A DNA stretch of 64,000 nt, from the NCBI GenBank assembly GCA_040954595.2, contig CM082587.2, forward strand, positions 4,216,001-4,280,000, given 5' to 3'. The notes below the pieces were generated by a model. The model did not search any database. It was given only the letters and a program-made list of their open reading frames with translations, and had not been told where the DNA came from. This DNA comes from Balanoglossus misakiensis. Lineage: Eukaryota > Hemichordata. A program made the translations under genes and the position numbers. How positions within the stretch are numbered: position 1 is the first letter of the stretch; the number at the start of each line of letters is the position of its first letter. Below, piece by piece: positions 51,192 through 61,320 of this stretch.

Positions 51192-51492
51192 GATAATTTA
51201 GTTGAAGTTGAAACTCTGATGTACAACCTATGGGTATCGCCATGTTGGATATGTACAACAACGTTGATGGGGTCATTTTGGGTCATTAGAGGTCAAAGTT
51301 CATATTTAGATTTTCAAGGCGCTCCGACATGTACATTCTCTACAATTTCTAGCTACGTCGCATACGAAAAAGGTGTTAAGAAATCACACGGATGTTATTT
51401 TCGTTCACAATATTCAAGATATTGGCAGACAAGAAAACTAAAAAGAAGCCGGGTCGAACTCTTGGTGGCGCTGGACTCATCGACGCAACGGT

Positions 51493-51524
51493 GGCGCGCG
51501 AACGCGCGCGCGCGCGTACGTACA
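51493..51524. promoter_or_regulatory. CpG-rich alternating purine-pyrimidine tract upstream of SNAPC4
   Basis: About 30 bp of nearly perfect purine-pyrimidine alternation built mostly from CG steps, in a window that is otherwise CpG-poor. Its position 5' of SNAPC4 suggests a CpG-type promoter; the role is inferred. Confidence 0.4.
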
Positions 51525-51944
51525 CTCTGTACGCTCTACAGACTCTGTACCAACAGCTTGTCGACATGCTTTCAGGAAAAGTTTTTCGATCGATTATTTC
51601 AAAACGATAAAAACAAAACAATGACATTTATGGCGACTCATTTTTCTATATGAGATGCACACACAAAACATGGACAGAAGACTCGACTGCATTGTGCAGA
51701 AGTTTTAATACATGTATTATCGACAAATATTGGGTACATCAGATCAAAAATAATTACCGCTTTTAATTAACAAAGCATTCCAGTTGCCTATAAAATTAGA
51801 CCGAACACATAAAAGACAATTTCTCTGTGATAGGTCCGGCGTCATGCAAGCTTTAGTCGTAAAAATCGGGACGTTTAATACAAGACAAATCTACACAAAA
51901 CGACTAAGAAAGTCCCAGTACATGTACCATTGTTGAGCATAAAA

Positions 51945-51950
51945 TTTATT
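51945..51950 (-). terminator. Candidate polyadenylation signal for the orphan exon at 52274-52423
   Basis: AATAAA on the minus strand in the context gatgaataaattttatg, 324 bp after the TAG at 52274. It supports a transcript end here, but one hexamer is weak evidence in AT-rich DNA. Confidence 0.35.
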
Positions 51951-52273
51951 CATCATTGTTACATCAATTTTACATTGATTCCAGAGATATCCTTGATAAT
52001 ACAACAAATGCAATTTCTTGTACATTACACATAATGAACTCATCATAAATTCACAATCGAAACGACCAAACGGTCGCATCGTCAGTGTTAAAGTACACAT
52101 ACAAAGCACACTATTATATACAACGATACATTTCTCATGCAATATCGGATGAAAAAAAACTTAGTGAAAATAATCGCGGTATGCTACATTTTAATTGATG
52201 AACTATTTCGTGACGTAAACTTTGTTAGCCAATTCTTAGCTGTACGTGACGTCATTTGTTTGCAGTGGGAAGA

Positions 52274-52423
52274 CTAACACATCATGGTAGGCACCTTTGG
52301 CCACACGAGATCGATTAACTCGGGTACGACATGAACGTATGTACAGAGTGCATTGGCTTGGGCGATGGGCGAAACACGCTCTACCCATTTCACCAGGGGC
52401 CTGTCGTACATTTTTTTAATGAA
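52274..52423 (-). CDS. Orphan candidate terminal exon, product unknown
   Basis: A minus-strand acceptor (ggtttctaaattgcag, AG at 52425-52424) opens a frame of 49 codons ending in TAG, exactly 150 bp with phase 0. The peptide reads as ordinary protein (MYDRPLVKWVERVSPIAQAN, then ALCTYVHVVPELIDLVWPKV) with balanced composition, and a polyA signal follows at 51945. I do not recognise it, and I found no partner exon between it and the end of PPP1R10 at 53509. It could be an alternative last exon of PPP1R10 (the phase would have to fit an upstream phase-0 donor, for example after exon 16 at 55189), the relic of a lost gene, or chance. Confidence 0.3.
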   Translation of the reverse strand, partial: FIKKMYDRPLVKWVERVSPIAQANALCTYVHVVPELIDLVWPKVPTMMC

Positions 52424-53508
52424 CTGCAATTTAGAAACCAATTAGCGCAGAATTCAATGGTCATTAACACTGGTCGATGTTGGGGGAACTAATAGTTTTT
52501 TTTTATTTGCGCCCAAATGCTTTTAAGCATGCGCAAGTTTCTTGTGGTAGGCATGCATGGCCATCAAGTTTTTTCCTTCAAAAAACGTTTTTGATTCGAG
52601 TATTTACACCCCTGAATGAATTTCCATGTTTTACTATACTATCATGCCATGACCATCTATACAAAGTCGTTATTTTGTTAGTCTGGGGTGGGGGGCAGCG
52701 AGTTAGGAACATACCTTCTGGGTGAGCTGATATTTTGACTATCTTATAATGCAGTGGAATTCGACCCTAAATTATGCCTGTAGGCTGCAAGTGTAGTGTG
52801 TCATATATGTGAAGGGATTGGTGGTTGCCATACCAATATATTTTAATCATCACTTTCATCTTTTAAATCTCCAGGGAAACGGCATGTTCCACCTGTGATG
52901 CATTTTAGGTGGGGATGAGGGGAAACAGAGGGGCATGTGATGCCCCCCTCCCCTTAGGCTTATCTAATTCAGTAATGTTCAATGGGAGATAGTTGCTCAT
53001 GAGGGACTTTTTATGAGGGGACCCTAGGTAGGGCCAAGGAACTCTTTCGCAAAGACTGTGCTAACTCTACAAAAAAGATGTATAATTTGTGAACATTGAA
53101 AATTTCTCTAAAAAAAGCATTTTCATCCATACTTCTGGCAAGTATATTTTTCCTTCCATTTTGGATGGTTGCATTTTTATTACAAATATACCTCATTTTT
53201 ATGTACAATAGAAAAGTTCAAAGTTCATCATGAAATAAATATTTCTTTTTTTCTCCCCCACAGGTGAGACGGTTACCCACCCGCTTAGCACAATTGTCAG
53301 TATCAAAAATCAGTGATTAAAAACCAATTTGTCAATGTGGCAAAAAGATTTCACCAGTCCTATTCCAATCGATGCCACAAAACAATATTTCCATGTTCTC
53401 TGTACACATTATTCTTCCGTTGAGAAGATCCCACGTTAAAAAAAAAGACGCAAATGTTCGAGTCCAAAAGCTCTGGCGACTTTCTCTCTTAATGGGCCAT
53501 CCCCGCTA
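52424..53508. other. PPP1R10 3' UTR and flank
   Basis: Contains an AATAAA on the minus strand at 53181-53176, 328 bp after the PPP1R10 stop, and otherwise AT-rich non-coding DNA. No exon was found that would join to the orphan exon at 52274-52423. Confidence 0.5.
53176..53181 (-). terminator. Candidate PPP1R10 polyadenylation signal
   Basis: AATAAA on the minus strand, 328 bp after the TAG that ends the PPP1R10 coding sequence, in AT-rich sequence. Confidence 0.5.
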
Positions 53509-53748
53509 CTATTGCTGCGGAGGTGGTGGCGGTGGTGGTGGTTGGGGAAGTAGTGGCGCGTTCACACCGGGATGAATGAACTGGCACTGGTCGCCAAAAC
53601 GGCATCCCCTTGGTCCCATGAAATGGTAGCAGACTGGGCGTTCCGACATGCCTACAAAAAAAAGTGGTGACAAGAACGATCAGTCAGTGTCATGTGAGAG
53701 AGAGAGCGAGAGAGAGGGGGGGGGTGGAGAGAGAGAGAGAGGGGGGGG

Positions 53749-53779
<31 letters not shown>

Positions 53780-56700
53780 AGAGAGAGAGAGAAATCTGTA
53801 CTAGATACTCTTACAGAATCCAAACAGATACACTTGAACCTCAAGATGTTGTTATAAGTGGGGAGTCCATCACAAAAACCCACAACTTGAGGGGCCTTAT
53901 TTAAGCATGTTGAAATTTCACTTTTCACGAGGTGTGACTTGGGGAGGGCTCTGTTGTCATGAACAACAGTTCGCCATATTGTAAAACACAAAAACGGCGC
54001 AACATATTTACCTCTGCCTCTACTGCGGCCCCTGGGACCTGCTCCCCTTCCACGGAATCCATGATGTCCCATGAATCCGTCGTCTCCTCTTCCGCGCCCA
54101 CCCCGGCCTCTCATGTGACCCCTTGGACTTCCTCTCATTGGCCCTGGTGGTGGACCCGGGTGGAACGGACCCTGGTCGGGAAACCCTGGACCCATTGGTG
54201 GGAGTGGCCCGCCTAAGTTGGACAAACAGAACAGAAATAGTTTTGTGAGACTGGTGGTTGCATGTCACAATCAATTATTCAAAGTGGGAATTACAAAAAC
54301 AGTTACTGTCTTATAAGTTTGTCTTCTAGCTCTTTTGTGAGTTCATAATTCAAAGGACCCAGATGCCAGCAACAGAGAGAATTGTTTGCTGTGTGTCAAA
54401 AGCCAAAAGAATTAGGCTACGCCTGATCAAGAGAAATTCGGCAAGAGTATTCAAACATACCTGGTCCTGGTGTTGGCAGTGGAAGTAAACCTTGACCAGG
54501 GGCTGGTCCATGCATGGGCATGGGACCACCTGGTGGCATCCCCATACCTGGGGGCGGCATGCCGTGCGGTCCTGGTGGCCCAAGTGGCATTGGTCCCGGT
54601 GGCATGTTACCCTGTTGTGGCAGTGGCCCTGGCATGTTCCCTTGCTGGTCGGGATCCATGGGTGGACCTGAGAAGAATGGGTGGCATCACATTTAAAATT
54701 TGCAAAAAAAAATACATTTCACAGGCGTACCTGCACCTGAGAACCACTAGATCTTAACCCTCTCACCACCATGGTTTGACCCAAATCCATTAATTCCTAT
54801 GGTAAAATTTGACCTCTATAGAGGAAACTGGGGATGTCCTGTCTGTGGCTGAGGGTAGGGGTCCCTTATGACACAGAGCCAGGCACGCCCCTGACCTCGA
54901 ATGAATACATTTAAAAAAGCCTCACCTTGTCCTGGTAGTTGATTTTTGAAAGGTTCCAGAATCTCCTTCAGCTTATTAGTCATATCCTTTTGCTCTCTCA
55001 TCTGTTGTGGTGTTATAGTCTGGTTATTACCAGGTGATCCCTGATTGGGTAGCAAGAAGGAAGATCGCGACTTGTCAATCTACGCGTTTTGTTAAATGTG
55101 AAACATAAAGAAATTAAGTTCACAGAAGCATTATCAAAATTAGATGCATGTAGGGGAAAGGACTTCCTGAATCGAATTAAGATCTTACCATGATGGACGA
55201 GAGTAGACTCTGCACATTCTTGACAGTGGTGTTTGGCGAAGGCGGCTCTTGAGGCTTCGGCATCTGAGGAGCGGGCGTCGCCGGCGCCTTGGCCTGCTGC
55301 ATCAGCGATGCCAGGGCCGGCGGGAGATTGCCGCGGTTGGCCATGTCTTGCTGCGGCTGCACCTGCTGGAGTTGCTGCTGCGGAGGTGGTGGTGGCTGCA
55401 GCACCTCGTGGCTGTAGAAGTGGTGGTGCTGCTGGTCATGTGGCTGCTCACCCATCAATGCGGGGTCGGTGTATCCGTCACCCGGGGCCGTGTCCATGGC
55501 AGATTCCTGGGATGAAAACAAAACATGATTGAAAAGGTCCTTCTCTGATATTACCCATCCCAATCGTGAAATATTTCCCAATACTTCCCGACAATTCCTC
55601 ACTTCACTGATGTACATACGGTGCCAAGTTCATATGCTCAAAAATTTGATTTTTTCTCCGATCTCATGTCAACATCCAACGCGCCATGCAGAACACTGTC
55701 GCACAGAACCTGACATTACACTGTGACACTTACATCTTCTAAAGGTATAGTCTTTGGTTCATCAGGCTCCACTGCCTCTGGGTCTGGTTCATGTGGACTG
55801 TCAGGAAGACTGGCTTTGTCGAAGAACAGCTCTTGAAGTACACTCATTTCTCTTTCTCTCTGTAAAGTGGAAGACAATCAGGCATATTGTCAGCACATTT
55901 TTTTACATTCTCCATTTTTCAGATATTGTAAAATGCAAAATTAGAAACAAACCGGGAAAATGCTACGTAAGGCACAACTGACCTGTACAACTTTTTCTGT
56001 GCTGTTCAAACCGGGTTCTACTGGCAGTGGTGGAAGATCCATATAAAATCTTCTCCACTGTGGAACAGAAAAGAAAAATGAAAAAAAAATTAGTGAAATA
56101 ACCCTATGCATGTATGTGTGCATGAAGATGTTGACAGCTGATTGCTCAAAATAGAGAAAAACAACAACAAAAACAACAACAAAACAAACTTACAGGCATG
56201 AATTCCTTGTTTTTCGCTTCAACTTTGTGATTCTCATCCGAAATCTTCATCCCTCTCTTGGCAGACTCTATGGCCTGTTTCTCTTGAAGCATATCCATGT
56301 GAGCCGCATCACGGAAATCTTTCACATTGTTCACGTTCACTGTCAAAGGCAAAGTTCAGAGTCAAGGTCAGGGGCGGTCAAAATGCACGTCAGTGCCATA
56401 GGGGGTGTAATGAATTAAATTAAAAATCTGAGTGCTTTTAGTGTTGCTGTAAAATATAGAAATTTAATCAAAATGGCCATAAATCATTTACCTCGTTCCG
56501 TCTCATCCATTTCAAAGAAACACACTTGGACCAATTTGTCGAGCTCCGCCCAAGACACCGATTTCTTTTTCTTAGACATCATTGTAAGGATGCCGGTTGC
56601 CTCTGACTGATCACCGTCCTCTTTCTTGCCATTGCTATTCGAGTCTTCATCATTCTGACCGGCAGTGTAAAATCGAACTAGAAAAATGGGGGGGGGGGGG

Positions 56701-59700
56701 GGGGGAACATTAATATGACCACAATTTATCACAATTACCATGTTTAATGGCAATCTGGCACTGTACAGAACATTAGTTTAAAAATTCCAAACAAACACAG
56801 AAGACAATGCCAGCATTTTACAATCCTACTTACTTTTTGGCATCTCATCTTTGACTTCATCCTCTGGGGTTGGAGTACCTGGCCTCCCTTCTGCTTGGTC
56901 ATCAGCATTCCTGTGGTTACCACCATTACTGGATGGGTATCCTGGCATCTAAGTTGTGAAGTAAAGAGGGGAAAAACTAGTTACACCCTCCATCCGCTAT
57001 GTATACATTCCCCCACGCCAAATCACATCTTTTACTACATAAACCGGAGTGGCTGTAGTCAGAGGTTTCTGCCAGCAATGCTTGATGCCGACCACCTGAC
57101 AAGTTATCTCGGAAAATTCTCCTGAATCGGTTGTAATCTCTCACCTTTGGCGCTGTCGGAGAAGTGGGCGTGCCAGGTTTACCACCTGGTTTGACTTTCT
57201 GCTTCTTCCTGATTGGTGCAGCCGGTGCATTCAACGCGTCCATGAAACCAGAGCTCTCATTGATTTTGACAATGTGAACAGCTGCAATAAAAAATACAGA
57301 GTGGGTTAAAATACACTCTCCTGATCACTAGCCATATTTTGATCGTAACAACTTGAGAAGATATTCTCTTTAAAAATTGAGAATGAGAATAAAAATAAGT
57401 GCTACTGGCTACTTGTAGCCACAGTGAAACTTACGTTTTGGCTTGGCAGGTATAAGCTTAATTTTGCTCTGTGTGGTCGTCGTCGTCGACGACGTTGATG
57501 AAGCAGGCATCGTCGAGATTGTTGCACTGGTTGGCGTTGAGGGTTTAACCTTCTTCTCTGGAGGCTGCAGTGCCTTGCTAGGATCGGACCTGAAAGGAAA
57601 CAAAAGCCAATCACAATTTTTAAACATGTCATTTAGAACAGCATCCTTACTGCGGTATATACGCAATCATCAGTCAGGTTCACACTGGCCACTTGAAATA
57701 TATCTCCAACTGACAGTAACATGAATATACACACTTTCAGATTCCAGATATGTATATTATCATCAGTATTACTCACCCTGTCCTCTTTGGGATTCTAATA
57801 TTTGGTGGCCTCTCCGCAATATCTGTGTTGATCTTTTTCTTGAATTTGACTGGTGGTAACTTGGTCTCTGTTTCAAGGCCTTCAATTGGACACAAGACAC
57901 AAAGAATTCAACAAAGTGTACTCAGCAAAATAGATGTGGTATTGTCTTTACGTAAATTTAGAGAGCTTTCTTTAAACCAAACAAGCACTTTTTTTTAAAG
58001 TCGTTCTTGTTTTGTTTCAACAAGACCTGATAATGCTTACCTGTCGACCTGAATTTGGCATGTGCTGGTACTGCCATTTTGCGTTTCTTTTCCACTTTCT
58101 CCGTCTTGGGTCCATTCACATTATTATTACTGGTAGTGCTGCTACTGCTGCTGCTATTACCAGTGGCAGTGCTGGGGTCACTAGGTTTTTCCTTCTTCTT
58201 CTTCTTTTTCTTCTCTGGTTTGTCTGTGGAAGAGAAAATGGTTCCGAGTGAAAGGCGAGTGTATTCTACTATACTGCAAGATCATTCGCAACTTTGCAGA
58301 CAGCTTTGCATGCAACAAATCACAGATAAACAATTGTTGGTGATGAAAGTAAAATCTCATTACCTGTACTGCCCTTCACCAGACTCATCCAAGCTGTAAC
58401 CAACTTGCTGGCCACATTCTTGACTTCTGCAATGAGAGACGACACCAAATATTTACATACTGACCACATTATTTCAAAGCTACAAGCTGCTTGATACATT
58501 TTTCCCCATTCTATATGTGTGTTAGAAACAAGGTCAATTTCTCAAATTATCGTTACCAAAGAAATAACTTGTACAGTTTGACTTACTGTCATCGTATTCT
58601 CCTTTGCTGATCTGTCTGACAACCTTCGCAGTGTTATTCTGAAAAACAAAAATAAAACATGGTACGTTAAGAAAATTCCATGGCATGCTTAAATTTTAAT
58701 TTTTCCCCCATAATTTTCCAGAGGCACATGGGCCCTTTTATGTCACCATTCTTCACTTTTGGTTGAAGACTGATTCACAACGCAAGACATTACCTGCTTC
58801 AGTGTTTCAATTGTCATCGGAAGCTGTTTCAAGATTTTCATAATCTCCATGAGAAGTATGAGATTCTCGCCCTCCTTGGCGTCGACCAGCCACGTGTTTA
58901 AGACATTCCACCCTCCTACTTCTACAAATCTACAAGAAATACAAAGGCAGTCATTAGTAACGAGCAGAGGTACGAATGACAAAATCAATTAGAAAGTAAA
59001 GATGCATAAAACAAACCATCTCGCAGGCTTCAGATCTCACCCTTCTTCATTCAAGATTTTTTTTTAAATATCCTGCATAAACCACCACATTGAAACCTTC
59101 GGGACCCAAGCACGCAAGAGTGACACAGAAAAAAGATACTCACTTATCCAAGGAAAGTTTGTCCGTCGTAACTCTGAGAATATTACAGTAAATACACCTG
59201 CTGACGAGCTTCTTGGCATCTCGCATTAAACTGAAAGAGCACAACAAAATGTGAGAAGGGTGTGAAACCGACACCTGGATTTCACTGGCATTTTCTGAAC
59301 ATGTACCAGTAAAACGGAAAGTGACCAGTCTTCAGTTACTTTGGTTTGATTGACTTTGTCCCGGAAATCATAGAAAGTTTCTTTAAAATGCTACATACCT
59401 CACCAACCGCACAACTTCCTTTGGAGATTTGATGGATCCCTCCTCTGCCAGAAGCGGGGACAGAGCATTCAGAAGCTGTCTGGGGTCTACAGCATTGGAA
59501 CTCTGTGAAAATAAAAGACAAAATTGAGGTCAGAATTTACACTATGATTCAAGTACTGCATTTTTCGTCGCCAGTAAAACCGTAATCCCATCCCTCAACT
59601 GTAGTCTACTACTGCAGTTATCCCCTCCCACCTAACCAGGGCTGTGCATTCATGTGGTTTCAAGCTTGCATTTTACATGGTGGACTTCCTTGTATTATGT

Positions 59701-61138
59701 TTGCTGCCAATGCATTTGGCTTCAGTAGCTGCCAGTGTTGGCTTCAGCCAGTGAAATCTGCCTAATATTAGCACTGAAATCTTGTGTAGAAGTTCTTTGT
59801 TTCTGTCATGGCATTCTGACTTTTCTTCTTAACTTATTTTTTGCAGTTACCAGTTATATTGAGTTAACAAACTCAAGAATTTTCCTTCAGTCGAATTTGA
59901 CTTATTAGCGGTATCAATGGTGTATATGTTCCTTTGTTTAGCCTCTAAATAAACACTTGTAAATTTTGTTTCCAAATCTGGGAAAAGTTCTACTTATCAC
60001 ATCTTGAATATATGTCTCACCACCATATAACCACACATCACACCAGCCACTTGCAACACCACATTCCTTCAACTACCCCCCCCCCCCCAACAGACACACA
60101 CACTGACCCTCAAAACCATCTGAAGTCTCCCCACCAAGCCTGCTCACAGGCACACCCACACACAAGATGCAACCCAAGCATGCCTGCACACACACACACA
60201 CACACACACTTGACCAACTCCTACTTTTTAACCAATCAATCACTTGTAATTTGGGACACAATATCTTTATTTCTTTTGCTTCATCTAAAAGTACATTGCT
60301 TTACATTTGATGAGAGAAAAAATGTTACATGCCACGACATGCAATACCTTGTACAACGACATTTTCGAAAGTGTAATGAATTTAATACATCTTCCGAACA
60401 AAGCCTTTGCATTCTCTTCATGTGTATGCAAGAAATGCCCTGTTACGGATGTCCAGTTTCATATAATGAAACATTGTTATTTACATGAAATATAGCCATT
60501 GTCACTTAATTATGGCTACAGTCAGTATTAGGAGGGAATTATATCATGAACTATTTGTTGCCCCCCCCCCCCCCACTAAACATTGGTTTCTCCCTAGTAT
60601 TTTCTTCACAATCTTAGTGGAACCCATTTTTCCTCAGGGCAAAATAGGCTGAAATCAGTGCACCCTTTATTTATGGCAGTTTCACAATCCTTTTTATGAT
60701 TAGACATGCAATGCAGGAACCACTTGAATGCAACACAACCCTTCTGAAGAAATCAACAAAACGAAGTGGAAACTTGGCCGTTCAAGTTAGATATACCCCT
60801 ACTTTTCCAATTTCAGTTATCCCTGAACACTGACCCTTCTGGTGGTGACAGTGCCCAAGTGGAACATGTCCCAGGGATGTAAAAAACCATCCTGATGCTA
60901 CTCATTACATGGGTAAACACTTCACATCCGCAGTCGTGCTATATTTTTTTTCCGCATCACTGAAACACCATGATTCAGGCTACCACTTGTAACCACAGCG
61001 ATGAGTTCAGAGCACCATCGGGAGTGTCGACCCTTTTCTCTTTTTGTGATACCGCTGATGAGCTGTAAGCATCGTTCACTGAAGAATCGTGCTACGCTTC
61101 ACCACGGAAAGTGATTTGACCGTTTAATTAATTACCAT
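53509..61138 (-). CDS. PPP1R10: PP1 regulatory subunit 10 (PNUTS), 20 exons with a proposed one-codon first exon
   Basis: Nuclear scaffold that brings protein phosphatase 1 to RNA polymerase II and chromatin. Secure exons: 59502-59399, 59230-59144, 58929-58794, 58638-58587, 58426-58364, 58223-58041, 57879-57777, 57589-57435, 57281-57145, 56948-56834, 56677-56492, 56339-56194, 56057-55983, 55859-55734, 55506-55189, 55079-54926, 54667-54461, 54212-54012, 53651-53509: 897 codons including the stop. With ATG at 61138-61136 the protein has 897 residues. A TFIIS N-terminal-like helical domain spans about 1-148 ([40 protein letters not shown]). Family motifs follow: [16 protein letters not shown], then the PP1-docking motif KSVSWAELD at about 418 before FFEMDETER. 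After that come LQELFFDK, a Gln/Pro-rich segment, PGP/RGG-rich repeats and a C-terminal CCCH finger (C-x8-C-x5-C-x3-H in [20 protein letters not shown]). Confidence 0.9.
53694..53791. repeat. GA/G-rich microsatellite in the last intron of PPP1R10
   Basis: About 95 bp of gagaga interrupted by G-runs on the plus strand, which is CT-rich in the transcript. It starts only 43 bp upstream of the last exon's acceptor (53653) and may act as an extended pyrimidine tract there. Confidence 0.9.
56689..56705. repeat. Poly-G run in PPP1R10 intron 11
   Basis: A run of 17 G on the plus strand (C in the transcript), 12 bases upstream of the acceptor at 56678. It forms part of that intron's pyrimidine tract. 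Confidence 0.9.
59503..61135. other. Probable first intron of PPP1R10
   Basis: Non-coding DNA between the first secure PPP1R10 exon and the proposed ATG. It holds a C-run (60076-60089), a CA tract (60187-60210) and another C-run (60561-60574). No exon with a start codon in phase with exon 2 was found inside it, though a very short one could be missed. Confidence 0.4.
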
Positions 61139-61320
61139 GTTGTGTGGAAAGTCCAAATAAAGAAAAGAACTGAGAGGCCGAATCGACCGTGCATCCACAG
61201 GGGGGACCGCTTATTCTCTCTCTCGCTCTCTCTCTCCGAGATGCAGAGATCTTCTTGGCAGGGGCCCCTTTATTCTCCTCTCATAGATGCAAGGATCTTG
61301 GTGGCAGTTTCGGAGACCCT
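61136..61320 (-). other. Candidate PPP1R10 first exon, or 3' terminal exon of an upstream gene
   Basis: Two readings compete. (a) The minus strand reads cacaacATG/gtaatt at 61144-61131: a start codon with A at -3, followed at once by a donor. PPP1R10 exon 2 begins in phase 0 with no Met, so a one-codon exon would complete it. (b) At 61322-61321 there is an acceptor (ttttatttcag) followed by a frame reading RVSETATKILASMRGE and then TAA, with AATAAA overlapping that stop (61274-61269). That looks like the C-terminus of another minus-strand gene. Both may be true, with the two genes about 130 bp apart. A GA repeat lies at 61209-61232. Confidence 0.35.

Larger units (their letters stand above)
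51192..52273. other. SNAPC4 upstream region and 3' flank of the orphan exon
   Basis: Must contain the SNAPC4 promoter. An alternating CG/CA block, cgcgcgcgcgcgcgtacgta within 51493-51524, lies about 300 bp upstream of the start codon. It is CpG-dense and could adopt Z-DNA. At 51950-51945 an AATAAA on the minus strand lies 324 bp after the orphan exon's stop. No other coding sequence is seen. Confidence 0.45.
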
